A DNA stretch of 64,000 nt, taken from the NCBI GenBank assembly GCA_019459145.1, contig JAIBEK010000032.1:46001-110000 (forward strand), given 5' to 3'. Below, piece after piece: positions 8,782 to 18,387 of the stretch (its first letter is position 1; every line of letters begins with the position of its first letter). Made by a program: the position numbers and the translations under genes. Origin of the DNA: Arenimonas sp. Its GTDB lineage: Bacteria > Pseudomonadota > Alphaproteobacteria > Rhizobiales > Rhizobiaceae. The notes beneath the pieces were generated by a model that saw only the letters and a program-made list of their open reading frames with translations, did no database searches and was not told where the DNA came from.

Positions 8782-9675
8782 TCACCCTTTCACGGCACCT
8801 GCGGCCAGTCCGCGCACGAAGTATTTGCCCGCCACGATGTAGACGAGGAGGGTCGGCAGGGCCGCGATGATCGCCGCCGCCATGTCGACATTGTATTCCT
8901 TCACACCGGTGCTTGACGCGACGATATTGTTGAGTGCGACCGTCACCGGATTGCTGTCGCCGACCGTGAACGCCACGCCGAACAGGAAGTCGTTCCAGAT
9001 CTGCGTGAACTGCCAGATGACGGCGACGACGATGGTCGGCAGAGACATGGGCAGCAGCAGGGTGAAGAAGATGCGGAAGAAGCCGGCGCCATCGATCTTT
9101 GCCGCATGGACGATGCCGTCCGACACGCCGACGAAGAAATTGCGGAAGAACAACGTGGTGAAGGCGAGACCATAGACCGTGTGCACCAGGATCAGGCCGT
9201 AGACGCTGCCGGCGAGGCCGAGATAGCCGAGCATGCGGGCCATCGGCAGAAGCACGACCTGGAAGGGGATGAACGAGCCGAACAGCATCAGCGCGAAGAT
9301 GAAGTCGGCTCCGCGAAACTTCCATTTGGTGAGGGCATAGCCATTGAGCGCGCCGAGCAGGGTGGAAATGGCGACCGCCGGAACGACCATCAGGATCGAG
9401 TTCATGAAATAGGGCTGCAGCCCGGTGCAGCGCACGCCGACGCAGGCCGAGCTCCAGGCCTTTTCCCAGGCGGCGAAGGTCACGTCCTTCGGCAGGCTGA
9501 TCAGCGACGAGGTGCGGATCTCTTCGAGCGATTTCAACGAGGTCGAGATCATCACGAAGAGCGGCATCAGATAGTAGAGGCAGAAGAGCCCGAGGATGGC
9601 GAACAGCAGCAGCCTTAGCAGCGTGTTCTTGAGACCCTTGGGACGGACGATGCCGGAGGTGGCGGCTTTGCTCAT
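8782..9675 (-). CDS. gtsC: sugar ABC transporter permease (GtsC type)
   Basis: A 297-residue inner-membrane permease with six hydrophobic helices and the EAA-loop signature HAAKIDGAGFFRIFFTLLLP that docks to the ATPase. A periplasmic insertion CVGVRCTGLQPYF between helices 1 and 2 matches what I recall of Pseudomonas GtsC and separates it from other CUT1 permeases. Its ATG overlaps the TGA of the preceding permease gene in an ATGA arrangement, so the two are translationally coupled. The same reading frame is open much further upstream, but there it is only a shadow of the other permease gene. Confidence 0.9.
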   Translation of the reverse strand: MSKAATSGIVRPKGLKNTLLRLLLFAILGLFCLYYLMPLFVMISTSLKSLEEIRTSSLISLPKDVTFAAWEKAWSSACVGVRCTGLQPYFMNSILMVVPAVAISTLLGALNGYALTKWKFRGADFIFALMLFGSFIPFQVVLLPMARMLGYLGLAGSVYGLILVHTVYGLAFTTLFFRNFFVGVSDGIVHAAKIDGAGFFRIFFTLLLPMSLPTIVVAVIWQFTQIWNDFLFGVAFTVGDSNPVTVALNNIVASSTGVKEYNVDMAAAIIAALPTLLVYIVAGKYFVRGLAAGAVKG

Positions 9676-10571
9676 TTCGCCGGTCTCCTCAGTTCCGAAT
9701 AGAGATAGGGGATGAAGATCGCGGTCACGGTGACCAGCATCATCACCGCGCTTGCCGCTGCAGTTCCCAGTTCGCTGCGCTGAAAGGCGAAGGAGTACAT
9801 GAAGGTGGCCGGCATGTCGGTGGCATAGCCTGGCCCGCCGCCGGTCAGCGCCATGACCAGGTCGAAGCTCTTGATCGCCAGATGCGACAGGATGACGAAG
9901 GCGGAGAAGAAGACCGGCCGGACGATCGGCAGGATGATGCTCCAATAGGTGCGGAAGGGACCGGCCCCGTCGATCGCAGCCGCCTTGATGATCTCGTCGT
10001 CGACCGAGCGCAGGCCGGCGAGAAACAGCGCCATGACATAGCCGGAGGATTGCCAGACGCCGGCAATCACGATCGTATAGATTGCCATGTTCGGATCGAC
10101 CAGCCAGTCGAAATTGAAATTGGGAAAGCCCCAGCCCTGGATGATCTTCTCGATGCCGAGCGTCGGATTGAGGATCCATTTCCATGCGGTGCCGGTGACG
10201 ATGAACGACAGCGCCATGGGATAGAGGTAGATCGTGCGGATCATGCCCTCGGCGCGGATTCGCTGGTCGAGCAGGATGGCGAGGAACAGGCCGATCACCA
10301 TGCAGCAGATCATGAACAGGCTGGTGAAGATGAACAGGTTCTCGATTGCCACGAACCAGCGCGGTGTGCTCCATAGCCGCTCGTATTGGGCGAGGCCGAC
10401 CAGCGTGTAGTTCGGCATGACGCCGGACTTGGTGAAGGAGATATAGACCGTCCAGGCGATGAAGCCGTAGACGAACAACAGGCTTGCGGCAAACATCGGC
10501 GACACGACGATCTGCGGCAGCCATCGCTCGAAAAATCGATCGAACGCTATCCGTCGGCTTTTGGCATTCAT
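9672..10571 (-). CDS. gtsB: sugar ABC transporter permease (GtsB type)
   Basis: A 299-residue permease with six predicted membrane segments, beginning after a basic cytoplasmic N-terminus (MNAKSRRIAFDRFFERW). The EAA-loop motif is IKAAAIDGAGPFRTYWSIILP. It pairs with the following permease gene to form the membrane channel. The ATG chosen has GGGAGGAT about nine bases upstream; in-frame starts 27 and 33 bases earlier have no better site. The gap of 114 bases to the binding-protein gene suggests processing or attenuation after gtsA, as is usual for operons that make excess binding protein (inference). Confidence 0.9.
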   Translation of the reverse strand: MNAKSRRIAFDRFFERWLPQIVVSPMFAASLLFVYGFIAWTVYISFTKSGVMPNYTLVGLAQYERLWSTPRWFVAIENLFIFTSLFMICCMVIGLFLAILLDQRIRAEGMIRTIYLYPMALSFIVTGTAWKWILNPTLGIEKIIQGWGFPNFNFDWLVDPNMAIYTIVIAGVWQSSGYVMALFLAGLRSVDDEIIKAAAIDGAGPFRTYWSIILPIVRPVFFSAFVILSHLAIKSFDLVMALTGGGPGYATDMPATFMYSFAFQRSELGTAAASAVMMLVTVTAIFIPYLYSELRRPAK

Positions 10572-10685
10572 TTTCCAGATCCTCCCCGCGGTCTTCATCC
10601 CCATTTGCGGTTCTGCGCCGCACGAAAGGGAACCACCGGAGTTCGGCTTGGCCGTGCCCCGGTGGTCGTTGATTGAAGATAAGTC

Positions 10686-11933
10686 TTACTGAGCGCGCTT
10701 CACCGCTTCGCCCATGGCCTTGGCCGCATCGGCCGAGCTCATCTCCGAGTTGAAGAAGTTGGTGACGACGTCGAGGAACTCGCCGCGCACCGTGCGGGGA
10801 ACCGCCATTTCATGCGCCATGGACGGAACGAAGGTGTTGTTCTTCACCGCCGCGGTCATGTCTTCGAAGGACTTGAGGGCGCAACTGTCGAACTTGTCCA
10901 GCTTGATGTCGGTACGGGCCGGAATGGAGCCCTTGGCCAGGTTGAAGGTTTCCTGGAATTCGGGCGACATGATCAGGCTGGCCAGCACCTTCTGGCCTTC
11001 GATCCGGTCATCGCCGGAGACCTTGAAGAAGGCGAAGCTGTCGGTGTTGAAGCTGAAGCCGTTGCCAGGTGTCGGGGCGCAGATGAAGTCCTTGCCCGGC
11101 TCTTTGCCGGCGGCCAGGAATTCACCCTTGGCCCAGTCGCCCATGATCTGGAAGCCGGCTTCGCCATTCATCACCATGGCTGTTGCGAGGTTCCAGTCGC
11201 GGCCGGAGAAGCCCGGATCGACATAGCCGCGCAGCTTGCGGAGCTGGTCGAAGACCTTGACCATGGTTTCGCCGGTCAGAGCCTCCTCGTCGAGCTCGAT
11301 CAGCGCCTTGCGATAGAAGTCGGCGCCTTCGGAAAGGACGATCGTTTCGAAGACCGTCGCGTCCTGCCAGGGTTGGCCGCCATGGGCGAGCGGCGTGATG
11401 CCGGCCGCCTTCAGCTTGTCGGCAACGGCGTTGAATTCGTCCCAGGTCTTCGGCACTTCGGCGCCGACCTTGGCGAGCACGGCTGGATTGATCCACATCC
11501 AGTCGATGCGATGGACATTGACCGGGGCGGCGACATACTTGCCCTTGTATTTCATGATCTCTGCCATGGAGGGCGGCAGGACTTCGTCCCATTTCTCCGC
11601 CTTGGCTACCTCTTCGACATCGGCGAGACCACCCTGGTCGGCCCATTCCTGGATGCCGGGGCCTTTCAGCTGTACGGCTGCCGGCGGGTTGCCGGCCATC
11701 ACGCGGGCGCGCAGCGCGGTCATGGCGGCATCGCCGCCGCCGCCGGCGATCGGTGAGTCTTCCCACTTGCCGCCCTGTTTCTCGAAGGCTTCCTTCAGCG
11801 TGCCGACGGCCTTGGCCTCGCCGCCCGAAGTCCACCAGTGGAGAACCTCCACGGTGCCGCCGGCATGACCGGCCGCCGGAAGCATGAAGAGCGAAACAGC
11901 GGTGGCAGTCAAAATGGATTTCAATTTATGCAT
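10686..11933 (-). CDS. gtsA: glucose/mannose-type ABC transporter substrate-binding protein
   Basis: A 415-residue periplasmic binding protein with a signal peptide cut after about residue 24 (AAGHAGG). The first mature strand VEVLHWWTSGGEAKAVGTLKE, followed by IAGGGGDAAMTALRARV and AHGGQPWQDATVFE, matches GtsA-type glucose/mannose binders of Pseudomonas and related rhizobial proteins. The two Cys in FICAPTP and FDSCAL correspond to the pair found in that group. A GGGAGGA ribosome site precedes the ATG. It leads a gtsA-B-C-D operon. Glucose is the best guess for the ligand; mannose or another hexose remains possible. Confidence 0.88.
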   Translation of the reverse strand: MHKLKSILTATAVSLFMLPAAGHAGGTVEVLHWWTSGGEAKAVGTLKEAFEKQGGKWEDSPIAGGGGDAAMTALRARVMAGNPPAAVQLKGPGIQEWADQGGLADVEEVAKAEKWDEVLPPSMAEIMKYKGKYVAAPVNVHRIDWMWINPAVLAKVGAEVPKTWDEFNAVADKLKAAGITPLAHGGQPWQDATVFETIVLSEGADFYRKALIELDEEALTGETMVKVFDQLRKLRGYVDPGFSGRDWNLATAMVMNGEAGFQIMGDWAKGEFLAAGKEPGKDFICAPTPGNGFSFNTDSFAFFKVSGDDRIEGQKVLASLIMSPEFQETFNLAKGSIPARTDIKLDKFDSCALKSFEDMTAAVKNNTFVPSMAHEMAVPRTVRGEFLDVVTNFFNSEMSSADAAKAMGEAVKRAQ

Positions 11934-12103
11934 GGCATCCTCCCGATTATTGCGGACGCAAGGGTCCGGTCGCCGAATGGCATTATGGAAAAGGCTACTT
12001 GGTTTTGCGTAGAAACCCGCTCACGAATGTACGCGTTTTGCGGGCATGCGAACAATATCACGATACAACGATATCGACAGTCCGAATTGACTCCAATCAA
12101 TCC

Positions 12104-12125
12104 GTGCGGGCGAATTCGCCCGCAC
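12104..12125 (-). terminator. perfect 22-base palindrome after ppsA
   Basis: GTGCGGGCG-AATT-CGCCCGCAC lies 23 bases beyond the ppsA stop and about 170 bases upstream of gtsA. It folds to a nine-pair GC stem with a four-base loop. The downstream side on the minus strand is GGATTGATTGG, not a T-run, so it is a likely but not classical terminator. It could also act as an operator for the gts operon. Confidence 0.5.
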
Positions 12126-12148
12126 CGCTTCTCTTGATTGCCGGGCGA

Positions 12149-14545
12149 TCAGCCGCGGCCAGCCTTGGCCTTCTCGGCCGCAGCGACGATCTGCTTCACC
12201 GCGATGAAGCTGTCGGGGCTCACCGACATCGAGTCGATGCCGCATTCGACCAGGAATTCGGCGAATTCCGGATGGTCGCTCGGCGCCTGGCCGCAAAGGC
12301 CGATCTTGGCGCCCGCCTTGTTGGCCTCGGATATCACCTTCTCGATCATCCATTTGACCGCCTCGTCCTGCTCGTCGAACAGGTCGGCCAGTTCGCCGGA
12401 ATCACGGTCGACGCCCAGCGTGAGCTGGGTGAGGTCGTTCGAGCCGATCGAGAAGCCGTCGAAACGGTCGGCGAACTTGGCCGCCAGGATGACGTTCGAG
12501 GGGATCTCGCACATCACATAGACCTGCAGGCCGTTTTCGCCGCGCTTCAGGCCGTTCTCCGCCATGACGCCGAGCACCTTGTCGGCCTCGCCGACCGAGC
12601 GGCAGAAGGGGATCATGACGACGACATTGGTGAAGCCCATTTCGTCGCGTAGCCGCTTGATCGCCTGGCATTCGAGCGCGAAGCCCTCGCGGTAGCGCGG
12701 CGAGTAGTAACGCGAGGCGCCACGAAAGCCGATCATCGGGTTTTCCTCGGCCGGCTCGAATTCGGCGCCACCGACGAGGCCGGCATATTCATTGGTCTTG
12801 AAGTCGCTCATGCGGATGATGACGGGCTTCTGATGGACAGCGGCGGCAAGACGGCCAAGGCCGCGCGCCAGTTTGTCGACGAAGTAGTCCGGCTTGCTGT
12901 CGTAACCGGCTGTCAGCGCGGCGATCTCGGCCTTTGCCGCCTCGTCCTTCAGCCTGTCGAAATGCACGAGTGCCATCGGATGGACGCGGATGGCGTTCGA
13001 TACGACGAACTCCATGCGGGCGAGACCAATGCCGTCGGCCGGCAGGCGCCACCAGCGGAAGGCCGAGCCGGGATTGGCGAGGTTCAGCATGACCTTGGTG
13101 TTGGTTTCCGGCAGGTCGTTGACGTCGAGTTCCTCGACCGAGAATTCGGCGATGCCTTCATAGATGAAGCCTTCGTCGCCCTCGGCGCAGGAGATGGTCA
13201 CGTCCTGGCCGGTATGCAGGATTTCCGTGGCATTGCCGGTGCCGACGACGGCAGGCAGGCCGAGTTCGCGGCTGACGATGGCGGCATGCGAGGTGCGTCC
13301 GCCATGGTCGGTGACGATGGCTGCGGCGCGTTTCATGATCGGCACCCAGTCCGGGTCGGTGGTCTGGGTGACGAGGATCGAGCCGTCGACGAATTTTTCG
13401 ATGTCTTTGGCCGTTTCGATCAGGCAGACCTGTCCGCTGGCGATGGCGTCGCCGATCGACAGGCCCTTGGTCAGGATCTTGCCCTTGTTCTGCAGGGTGT
13501 AGGACTTGAAGATGCCGACATCGCGCCGCGCCTGGACCGTTTCCGGACGGGCCTGGACGATGTACATGTCGCCGGTATTGCCGTCGCGGGCCCATTCCAT
13601 GTCCATCGGGCAGCCATAGTGCTTCTCAATCGTCGCCGCCCAGCGGGCAAGTTCGACGATTTCCGGATCGCTCAGCACCCAGGCGGCGCGTTCGGCCTTG
13701 GAGGTGGGCACGTTGCGGGTCGGCTTGTCGCCGACCGCATAGATCATCTTGATGGCCTTGGCGCCCTTCTTCTTCTCGATGATCGGCGACAGCGACCGGT
13801 CGTCGAGCAGCGGCTTGAACACCTGGTATTCGTCCGGGTCCACCGTGCCCTGCACGACATTCTCGCCCAGGCCCCAGGCGGCGTTGATCAGCACGACCTT
13901 GTCGAAACCGGTCTCGGTGTCGATCGAGAACATCACGCCCGAGCCGCCGATGTCGGAGCGCACCATCTGCTGCACACCGATCGACAGAGCCACCTTCATG
14001 TGGTCGAAGCCCTTGGTCTTGCGGTAACTGATCGCACGGTCGGTGAACAGCGAGGCATAGCAGCGGCGGCAGGCGTCGATCAGCGCCGTCTCGCCCTTGA
14101 TGTTGAGGAAGGTCTCCTGCTGGCCGGCAAAACTCGCGTCGGGAAGATCCTCGGCGGTGGCGCTGGAGCGAACGGCAACCTCAACTTCGTCCACGCCGGC
14201 GCGTTTCGAAAGTTCGCGATAGGCGGAGCGGATCTCGGCCTCGATCTCTGCCGGCCAGTCGCCCTTGAGGAAAATATTGCGGATTGCCAGGCCGGTCTCG
14301 GCGAGCGTCGCCTTGCCAGCCTCCCATTGCGCCAGCAGCGACGTCATGCGCTCTGCGAGCTCATTGGCCGTGACATAATTCCAGTAGGCGTCCGCGGTGG
14401 TGGCAAAACCCGGGGGCACGCGTATGCCGCCGGCGGCCAAGGCTTGCACCATTTCACCGAGCGAGGCGTTCTTGCCGCCGACGCGGGGTACGTCGTGGCG
14501 TCCCAGCGTTTCAAACCATGCGATGGACTGCTGCACTGCGGACAT
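12149..14545 (-). CDS. ppsA: phosphoenolpyruvate synthase (pyruvate, water dikinase)
   Basis: A 798-residue enzyme that makes PEP from pyruvate and ATP, feeding gluconeogenesis. The N-terminal ATP-grasp part starts with VGGKNASLGEM. The phosphohistidine domain has its catalytic His at residue 420 in GGRTSHAAIVSRELGLPAVVG. The C-terminal PEP barrel carries the proton-donor Cys in GLCGQAPSDHPEF. The length fits PpsA (about 790) and is shorter than pyruvate, phosphate dikinase (about 880). GGGAGGG lies upstream of the ATG. It is divergent from a LysR gene with inverted repeats between them, so that regulator is the likely controller. Confidence 0.95.
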   Translation of the reverse strand: MSAVQQSIAWFETLGRHDVPRVGGKNASLGEMVQALAAGGIRVPPGFATTADAYWNYVTANELAERMTSLLAQWEAGKATLAETGLAIRNIFLKGDWPAEIEAEIRSAYRELSKRAGVDEVEVAVRSSATAEDLPDASFAGQQETFLNIKGETALIDACRRCYASLFTDRAISYRKTKGFDHMKVALSIGVQQMVRSDIGGSGVMFSIDTETGFDKVVLINAAWGLGENVVQGTVDPDEYQVFKPLLDDRSLSPIIEKKKGAKAIKMIYAVGDKPTRNVPTSKAERAAWVLSDPEIVELARWAATIEKHYGCPMDMEWARDGNTGDMYIVQARPETVQARRDVGIFKSYTLQNKGKILTKGLSIGDAIASGQVCLIETAKDIEKFVDGSILVTQTTDPDWVPIMKRAAAIVTDHGGRTSHAAIVSRELGLPAVVGTGNATEILHTGQDVTISCAEGDEGFIYEGIAEFSVEELDVNDLPETNTKVMLNLANPGSAFRWWRLPADGIGLARMEFVVSNAIRVHPMALVHFDRLKDEAAKAEIAALTAGYDSKPDYFVDKLARGLGRLAAAVHQKPVIIRMSDFKTNEYAGLVGGAEFEPAEENPMIGFRGASRYYSPRYREGFALECQAIKRLRDEMGFTNVVVMIPFCRSVGEADKVLGVMAENGLKRGENGLQVYVMCEIPSNVILAAKFADRFDGFSIGSNDLTQLTLGVDRDSGELADLFDEQDEAVKWMIEKVISEANKAGAKIGLCGQAPSDHPEFAEFLVECGIDSMSVSPDSFIAVKQIVAAAEKAKAGRG

Positions 14546-14599
14546 GGAAACCCTCCCGGATGGTGTTCTTGATGACGGCTCGCTCGGAGCGATTGTATG

Positions 14600-14641
14600 T
14601 TGTCGACAATAACCACTGTATTGTCACCGTGCTTTGACAAT
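14600..14641. promoter_or_regulatory. candidate LysR operator between ppsA and LysR gene
   Basis: Two related elements share the half-site TTGTC/GACAA: a compact palindrome TTGTCGACAA at the left, and the perfect inverted repeat ATTGTCA-N8-TGACAAT at 14620-14641. Both lie in the divergent intergenic region, 55-96 bases from the ppsA start. This spacing of a strong and a second site fits LysR-type binding to recognition and activation sites. Which protein binds is inferred from position only. Confidence 0.5.
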
Positions 14642-14775
14642 AATCAATGAGATGCGCGAATGGGGGCCGCGGTGCAGCCTGCCCGATGACCGGATATTCG
14701 GCTTGGCCGGACTTGAAACGGACTTCATTTTGGGCAGTATTCATTCTCAGGATTCATCAAAGGAATGACTGATAC

Positions 14776-15738
14776 ATGCGCGTCGATTTCCTCGGCCTCG
14801 AGGCCTTTCTGTGCATTGCCGAGCGCGGCAGCTTTCACCGGGCGGCCGCCCATCTCAATCTGTCGCAGACAGCGCTCAGCCATCGGATGAAGAAGCTGGA
14901 GGACGATCTGGGGCTCAAGCTTCTGGCGCGGACGACGCGTCAGGTGACCTTGACCCCGACCGGCGTCGAACTGCTGCCGAAGGCACGGCGGATGATGGAC
15001 GAAATCACCTCGTCGTTCGAGCAGCTTCGCCTGCGAGGCAAGGAGCGGCAGGAGCATATCTCGATCGCCTGCCTGCCCACCATCGCCTCGATCTACCTGC
15101 CGCGCATCCTTGGCGGCTTCCTGGAAGACTTTCGTGATGTGCGCGTGCGGATCCTCGACCATTCCGCCTCGGAGATCATCGACCATGTTCGCAATGGCGA
15201 GGTCGAGTTCGGCATTTCCATCGTCTCCTCCATGGCGATGGACCTTGAGATCACTCCGCTCTTCAAGGAATCCTTCGTTCTTGCCTGCCCCAAAAGCCAT
15301 CCGTTGGCCAAGGGCGACGCCGCCACCTGGCAGGACCTCGAAGGTGAGCCGCTGATCCGCATCGGCACGCTGACGGGCAATCGTATCCTGATCGACGATG
15401 CGCTCGGCAGTCGCCGCGAGAGCCTGCTGTGGCGGTACGAGGTGCGCCACATCGCGACTGCCATCAACATGGTCCAGGCGGGGCTCGGATTGACGGTACT
15501 GCCAGAATTCGCGCTCGGCGCCAGCCGGGCCTCCGACATCGTCGCCGTGCCGATCCGCAATCCGTCGGTGGTGCGCACGATCGGCATCATTATGCGCAAG
15601 GGCATCCCGCTCAGCCCGCCTGCCGAGGCGCTCTGCGCGCTGGTCATGCGGGAATTCCGCCAGGAGAAACCGGCCAGGTCGTCCCGCAAGCCGGCGGATC
15701 TCGATCACCCCGAATCGGAGATGGATGGCGTTTTGTAA
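14776..15738 (+). CDS. LysR-family transcriptional regulator
   Basis: A 320-residue LysR protein. The winged HTH covers residues 1-60 (FHRAAAHLNLSQTALSHRMKKLEDDLG), followed by a linker helix and a type 2 periplasmic-binding-like effector domain from about residue 92. The extended C-terminal tail (about 25 residues, rich in Arg, Lys and Asp) is longer than usual. AAAGGA lies 12 bases before the ATG. It is divergent from ppsA, so it probably controls PEP synthase expression; the co-inducer is unknown. Confidence 0.88.
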   Translation: MRVDFLGLEAFLCIAERGSFHRAAAHLNLSQTALSHRMKKLEDDLGLKLLARTTRQVTLTPTGVELLPKARRMMDEITSSFEQLRLRGKERQEHISIACLPTIASIYLPRILGGFLEDFRDVRVRILDHSASEIIDHVRNGEVEFGISIVSSMAMDLEITPLFKESFVLACPKSHPLAKGDAATWQDLEGEPLIRIGTLTGNRILIDDALGSRRESLLWRYEVRHIATAINMVQAGLGLTVLPEFALGASRASDIVAVPIRNPSVVRTIGIIMRKGIPLSPPAEALCALVMREFRQEKPARSSRKPADLDHPESEMDGVL

Positions 15739-15785
15739 ACCTCACCTTGTCGATCAACTTTTTCGGTGAGCACGGCGCGTTATTA

Positions 15786-15806
15786 CTTGTCAAAATAAAT
15801 CAAGTT
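15786..15806. promoter_or_regulatory. AT-rich inverted repeat upstream of exbB
   Basis: ACTTG-N11-CAAGT in an A/T-rich island of an otherwise GC-rich region, 95 bases before the exbB start. ExbB/ExbD/TonB genes are commonly iron-repressed, in rhizobia by RirA or Irr. The repeat is a plausible operator, but it does not exactly match a consensus I can vouch for. Confidence 0.3.
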
Positions 15807-15900
15807 AATTATCGAGGGGGTATGCCAGCGCGTTATCGTGGCAGGTCAGTCGCGATCGTGGCGCGCAATCTTATGGTTTCATCAGACAAAGGAGCTCCCA

Positions 15901-16962
15901 GTGTTTCCTCATCATTCGGGACCTTCCATCGCCGGCCTTGCCCTGACCGGATATCTGTTTCTATCTTCCGCCGCCGCTTTCGCCCAGGAGCTACCGCCTG
16001 GGGGTGTTTCGCCTTCCGCCCCCGCAGCCGTGGCGGTTACGCCCACGCCGGTTCAGCCAGGTCAAGCGGTCACATCCGAACCGGTGCCGGAGGCGGCGCC
16101 TGCGCCAGCCGAAACGGCAGCGCCATCCGTGGTCGGGGCGGCGCCGGTTGCCGAACCGGTCGCTGCGCCAGCCGTGGAGCCGGCTGCATCCTCTCCGGCG
16201 GTGGATGAAACGGCCGCAGCGACACAGATCGCCCGCGAGGATCTGCCCCACAATCTCTCGCCGCTCGGCATGTTCATGGCGGCCGACTGGGTGGTCAAGG
16301 CGGTGATGGTGTCTCTGGCCTTCGCCTCTCTCGTCACCTGGACCGTGTGGCTGGCCAAGACGCTGCAACTGGCCGGCGCCCGGGTGCGGGCGACGCGTGG
16401 CCTGAAGGCCATCCTCAAGGCCCACACGCTCGAAGCGGCGATGGCTGACATGGCTGGTCGCGGTGGCGTCGTCGTCTCGATGCTGCGCAGTGCCAGCGAT
16501 GAGATCCGGCTCTCCGATGCCGCCGTGGATCGGGCGGGTGGCGCCGGGGTGAAGGAGCGTGTCGCCTCCGCGCTGGCGCGGATCGAGGTGCGTGCCGGTC
16601 GCCAAATCGCCAAAGGCACCGGCGTGCTGGCGACGATCGGCTCGACGGCGCCATTCGTCGGCCTGTTCGGCACGGTCTGGGGGATCATGAACTCCTTCAT
16701 CGGCATTTCCGAATCCCAGACGACCAATCTCGCCGTCGTTGCGCCGGGCATTGCCGAGGCCCTGCTCGCCACCGCGATCGGTCTGGTGGCCGCTATCCCG
16801 GCCGTAATCATCTACAACGTCTTTGCCCGTTCGGTGACCGGTTATCGCCAGTTGCTGGGCGATGCGGCGGCCGGCATCGAGCGCCTGGTCAGCCGCGATC
16901 TCGATTACCGCAAGGTCTCTCCCGCGGCCAAGAGCGCCGCCGTGGCGCTTGCGGCGGAGTAA
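15901..16962 (+). CDS. exbB: TonB-system energizer ExbB
   Basis: A 353-residue inner-membrane proton-channel subunit that couples proton motive force to TonB. The GTG start is chosen because AAAGGAG sits six bases upstream; a signal-like segment follows, ending at AAAFAQ. A Pro/Ala/Glu-rich periplasmic stretch (about residues 30-110) precedes three membrane helices: [38 protein letters not shown] and [18 protein letters not shown]. The long N-terminal extension is typical of rhizobial ExbB. The exbD start lies four bases after its stop, so the genes are co-transcribed. Confidence 0.92.
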   Translation: MFPHHSGPSIAGLALTGYLFLSSAAAFAQELPPGGVSPSAPAAVAVTPTPVQPGQAVTSEPVPEAAPAPAETAAPSVVGAAPVAEPVAAPAVEPAASSPAVDETAAATQIAREDLPHNLSPLGMFMAADWVVKAVMVSLAFASLVTWTVWLAKTLQLAGARVRATRGLKAILKAHTLEAAMADMAGRGGVVVSMLRSASDEIRLSDAAVDRAGGAGVKERVASALARIEVRAGRQIAKGTGVLATIGSTAPFVGLFGTVWGIMNSFIGISESQTTNLAVVAPGIAEALLATAIGLVAAIPAVIIYNVFARSVTGYRQLLGDAAAGIERLVSRDLDYRKVSPAAKSAAVALAAE

Positions 16963-16966
16963 AGAG

Positions 16967-17443
16967 ATGGCCGGCGGCATTCGGGAAAACCATTCAGGCG
17001 ACGATCTGGCGGAAAACCACGAGATCAATGTCACGCCCTTCATCGACGTGATGCTGGTGTTGCTGATCATCTTCATGGTGGCCGCACCGCTTGCCACGGT
17101 CGATGTCAGCGTCGACCTGCCTGCATCGACGGCGAAGCCGGCCGAGCGTCCGGATACGCCGGTCTATGTCACACTCAAGGACGACATGAGCCTGTCGCTC
17201 GGCAACGAGACGGCTGTCCGTGAAACACTGGGTGCCGATCTCGATCGCCTGACCGAGGGTAACAAGGATGCGCGGATATTCCTGCGCGCCGACAAGGCGG
17301 TGGACTATGGCGCCTTCATGGAGGTGATGAACCTTCTGCGCGATTCCGGCTATCTGAAGATCGCGCTGGTGGGGCTGGAAACCTTGCCGTCGCCGCAGCT
17401 TTCGCCGGACGAGCCGTCGCCCGCGCCCGGGGTGCAGCCATGA
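16967..17443 (+). CDS. exbD: TonB-system transport protein ExbD
   Basis: A 158-residue protein with one N-terminal membrane helix. The conserved membrane Asp needed for proton transfer is in [17 protein letters not shown]. The periplasmic domain ends in [23 protein letters not shown], as in the TolR/ExbD family. It works with ExbB in the inner membrane to energise TonB-dependent receptors. Its last four bases overlap the tonB start (ATGA), showing translational coupling. Confidence 0.93.
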   Translation: MAGGIRENHSGDDLAENHEINVTPFIDVMLVLLIIFMVAAPLATVDVSVDLPASTAKPAERPDTPVYVTLKDDMSLSLGNETAVRETLGADLDRLTEGNKDARIFLRADKAVDYGAFMEVMNLLRDSGYLKIALVGLETLPSPQLSPDEPSPAPGVQP

Positions 17444-18387
17444 CAAGCCACCCGGTGCAGCGCTCCAGGGGCAGGGTGGCGGGTGAAATTCTGCTCTGGT
17501 CGGCGGCTACCGTTTGCGTGGCCGCCGCCCATGCCGGTGCGGTTGCGCTGCTGTTGCAGGAACCGGAGCTTGTTGCAGCCGATGCGGCGCCCCCCTCGGC
17601 GATCATGATCGAGCTTGCCCCCGAGCCCGTCGCGGAAAAGGTCGAGGAGGAACAGATCGTTCCCGACCAGGTCGATGCCGAGGAGATCAAGACGGCGTCG
17701 CATGAACCCATGCCGGAGCCTGTCGAGCAGCCGGAACCCGAGCCGATCGTCGAGCCGCCGGTCGAGGAGGTCGTGGAGCAGGTGCCAGAGCCGGTTGCCG
17801 AGCCCGTCATCGAACCGCCGCCGCTGGAACCCGAGCCGCTTCCGGACCCTGTCGAGGAGATTGATCCCATCGAGCAGATGGTGATGGCTCAGCTTGAGAA
17901 CGTGGCGGTGCCGATCCCGGTCATGCGCCCGCCGCCGCCTGCGCCGGTGGAGGAAAAGCCGAAGAAGCAGGAGGCGAAAAAGCCCGTCGCCAAGCCGAAG
18001 GCTCCGCCGCCGCCGGCGTCGGAGGCTGCCCGCAAGGCCAAGGCGGAGGTCGCGCAGGCCGATCGCACGGCGGCAAAGGCGACCAGCAGCGGCGGAGGGC
18101 GCAATGTCAGCCCGGCCAAGTGGCAGTCGCGTTTGATGTCGCATCTCGAACGGCGCAAGCGCTATCCGTCGGAGGCGCGCAGCAATCGGCAAGAGGGGAC
18201 CGTCTATGTGCGGTTCCGGATCGATGACGGCGGCAATGTCCTGTCGGTGTCGCTGTCGCGCTCGTCGGGCCATTCGAGCCTCGACCAGGCGGTGCTCGAT
18301 ATGGTGCGCCGCGCCTCGCCCGTTCCGGCCCCGCCTGCGGGCGTGAGCAAGACGATCACCGCGCCGGTGCGCTTCAACATTCGTTAG
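17440..18387 (+). CDS. tonB: TonB energy transducer
   Basis: A 315-residue protein that carries energy to outer-membrane receptors. The single N-terminal helix (about residues 20-42) contains the His of the SxxxH-like face (AAAHAGAVALLL). A periplasm-spanning Pro/Glu region (60-190) changes to Pro/Lys repeats near residue 170. The C-terminal TonB domain (about 225-315) includes SHLERRKRYPSEA and GTVYVRFRIDDGGNV. It ends convergently with the next gene, sharing three to four bases, so no separate terminator fits between them. Confidence 0.92.
   Translation: MTSHPVQRSRGRVAGEILLWSAATVCVAAAHAGAVALLLQEPELVAADAAPPSAIMIELAPEPVAEKVEEEQIVPDQVDAEEIKTASHEPMPEPVEQPEPEPIVEPPVEEVVEQVPEPVAEPVIEPPPLEPEPLPDPVEEIDPIEQMVMAQLENVAVPIPVMRPPPPAPVEEKPKKQEAKKPVAKPKAPPPPASEAARKAKAEVAQADRTAAKATSSGGGRNVSPAKWQSRLMSHLERRKRYPSEARSNRQEGTVYVRFRIDDGGNVLSVSLSRSSGHSSLDQAVLDMVRRASPVPAPPAGVSKTITAPVRFNIR

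Noticed and set aside
9676..10623. N-terminal extension making a 613-residue permease
   Set aside because: The extra 315 codons are an off-frame reading of the gtsB gene; the real gtsC start is the ATGA overlap.
12833..14572. 579-codon open frame on the plus strand opposite ppsA
   Set aside because: Antisense to an unambiguous PEP synthase gene; composition (runs of Asp, Gly, Arg, His, Val) is what GC-rich reverse frames give, and no domain is recognisable.
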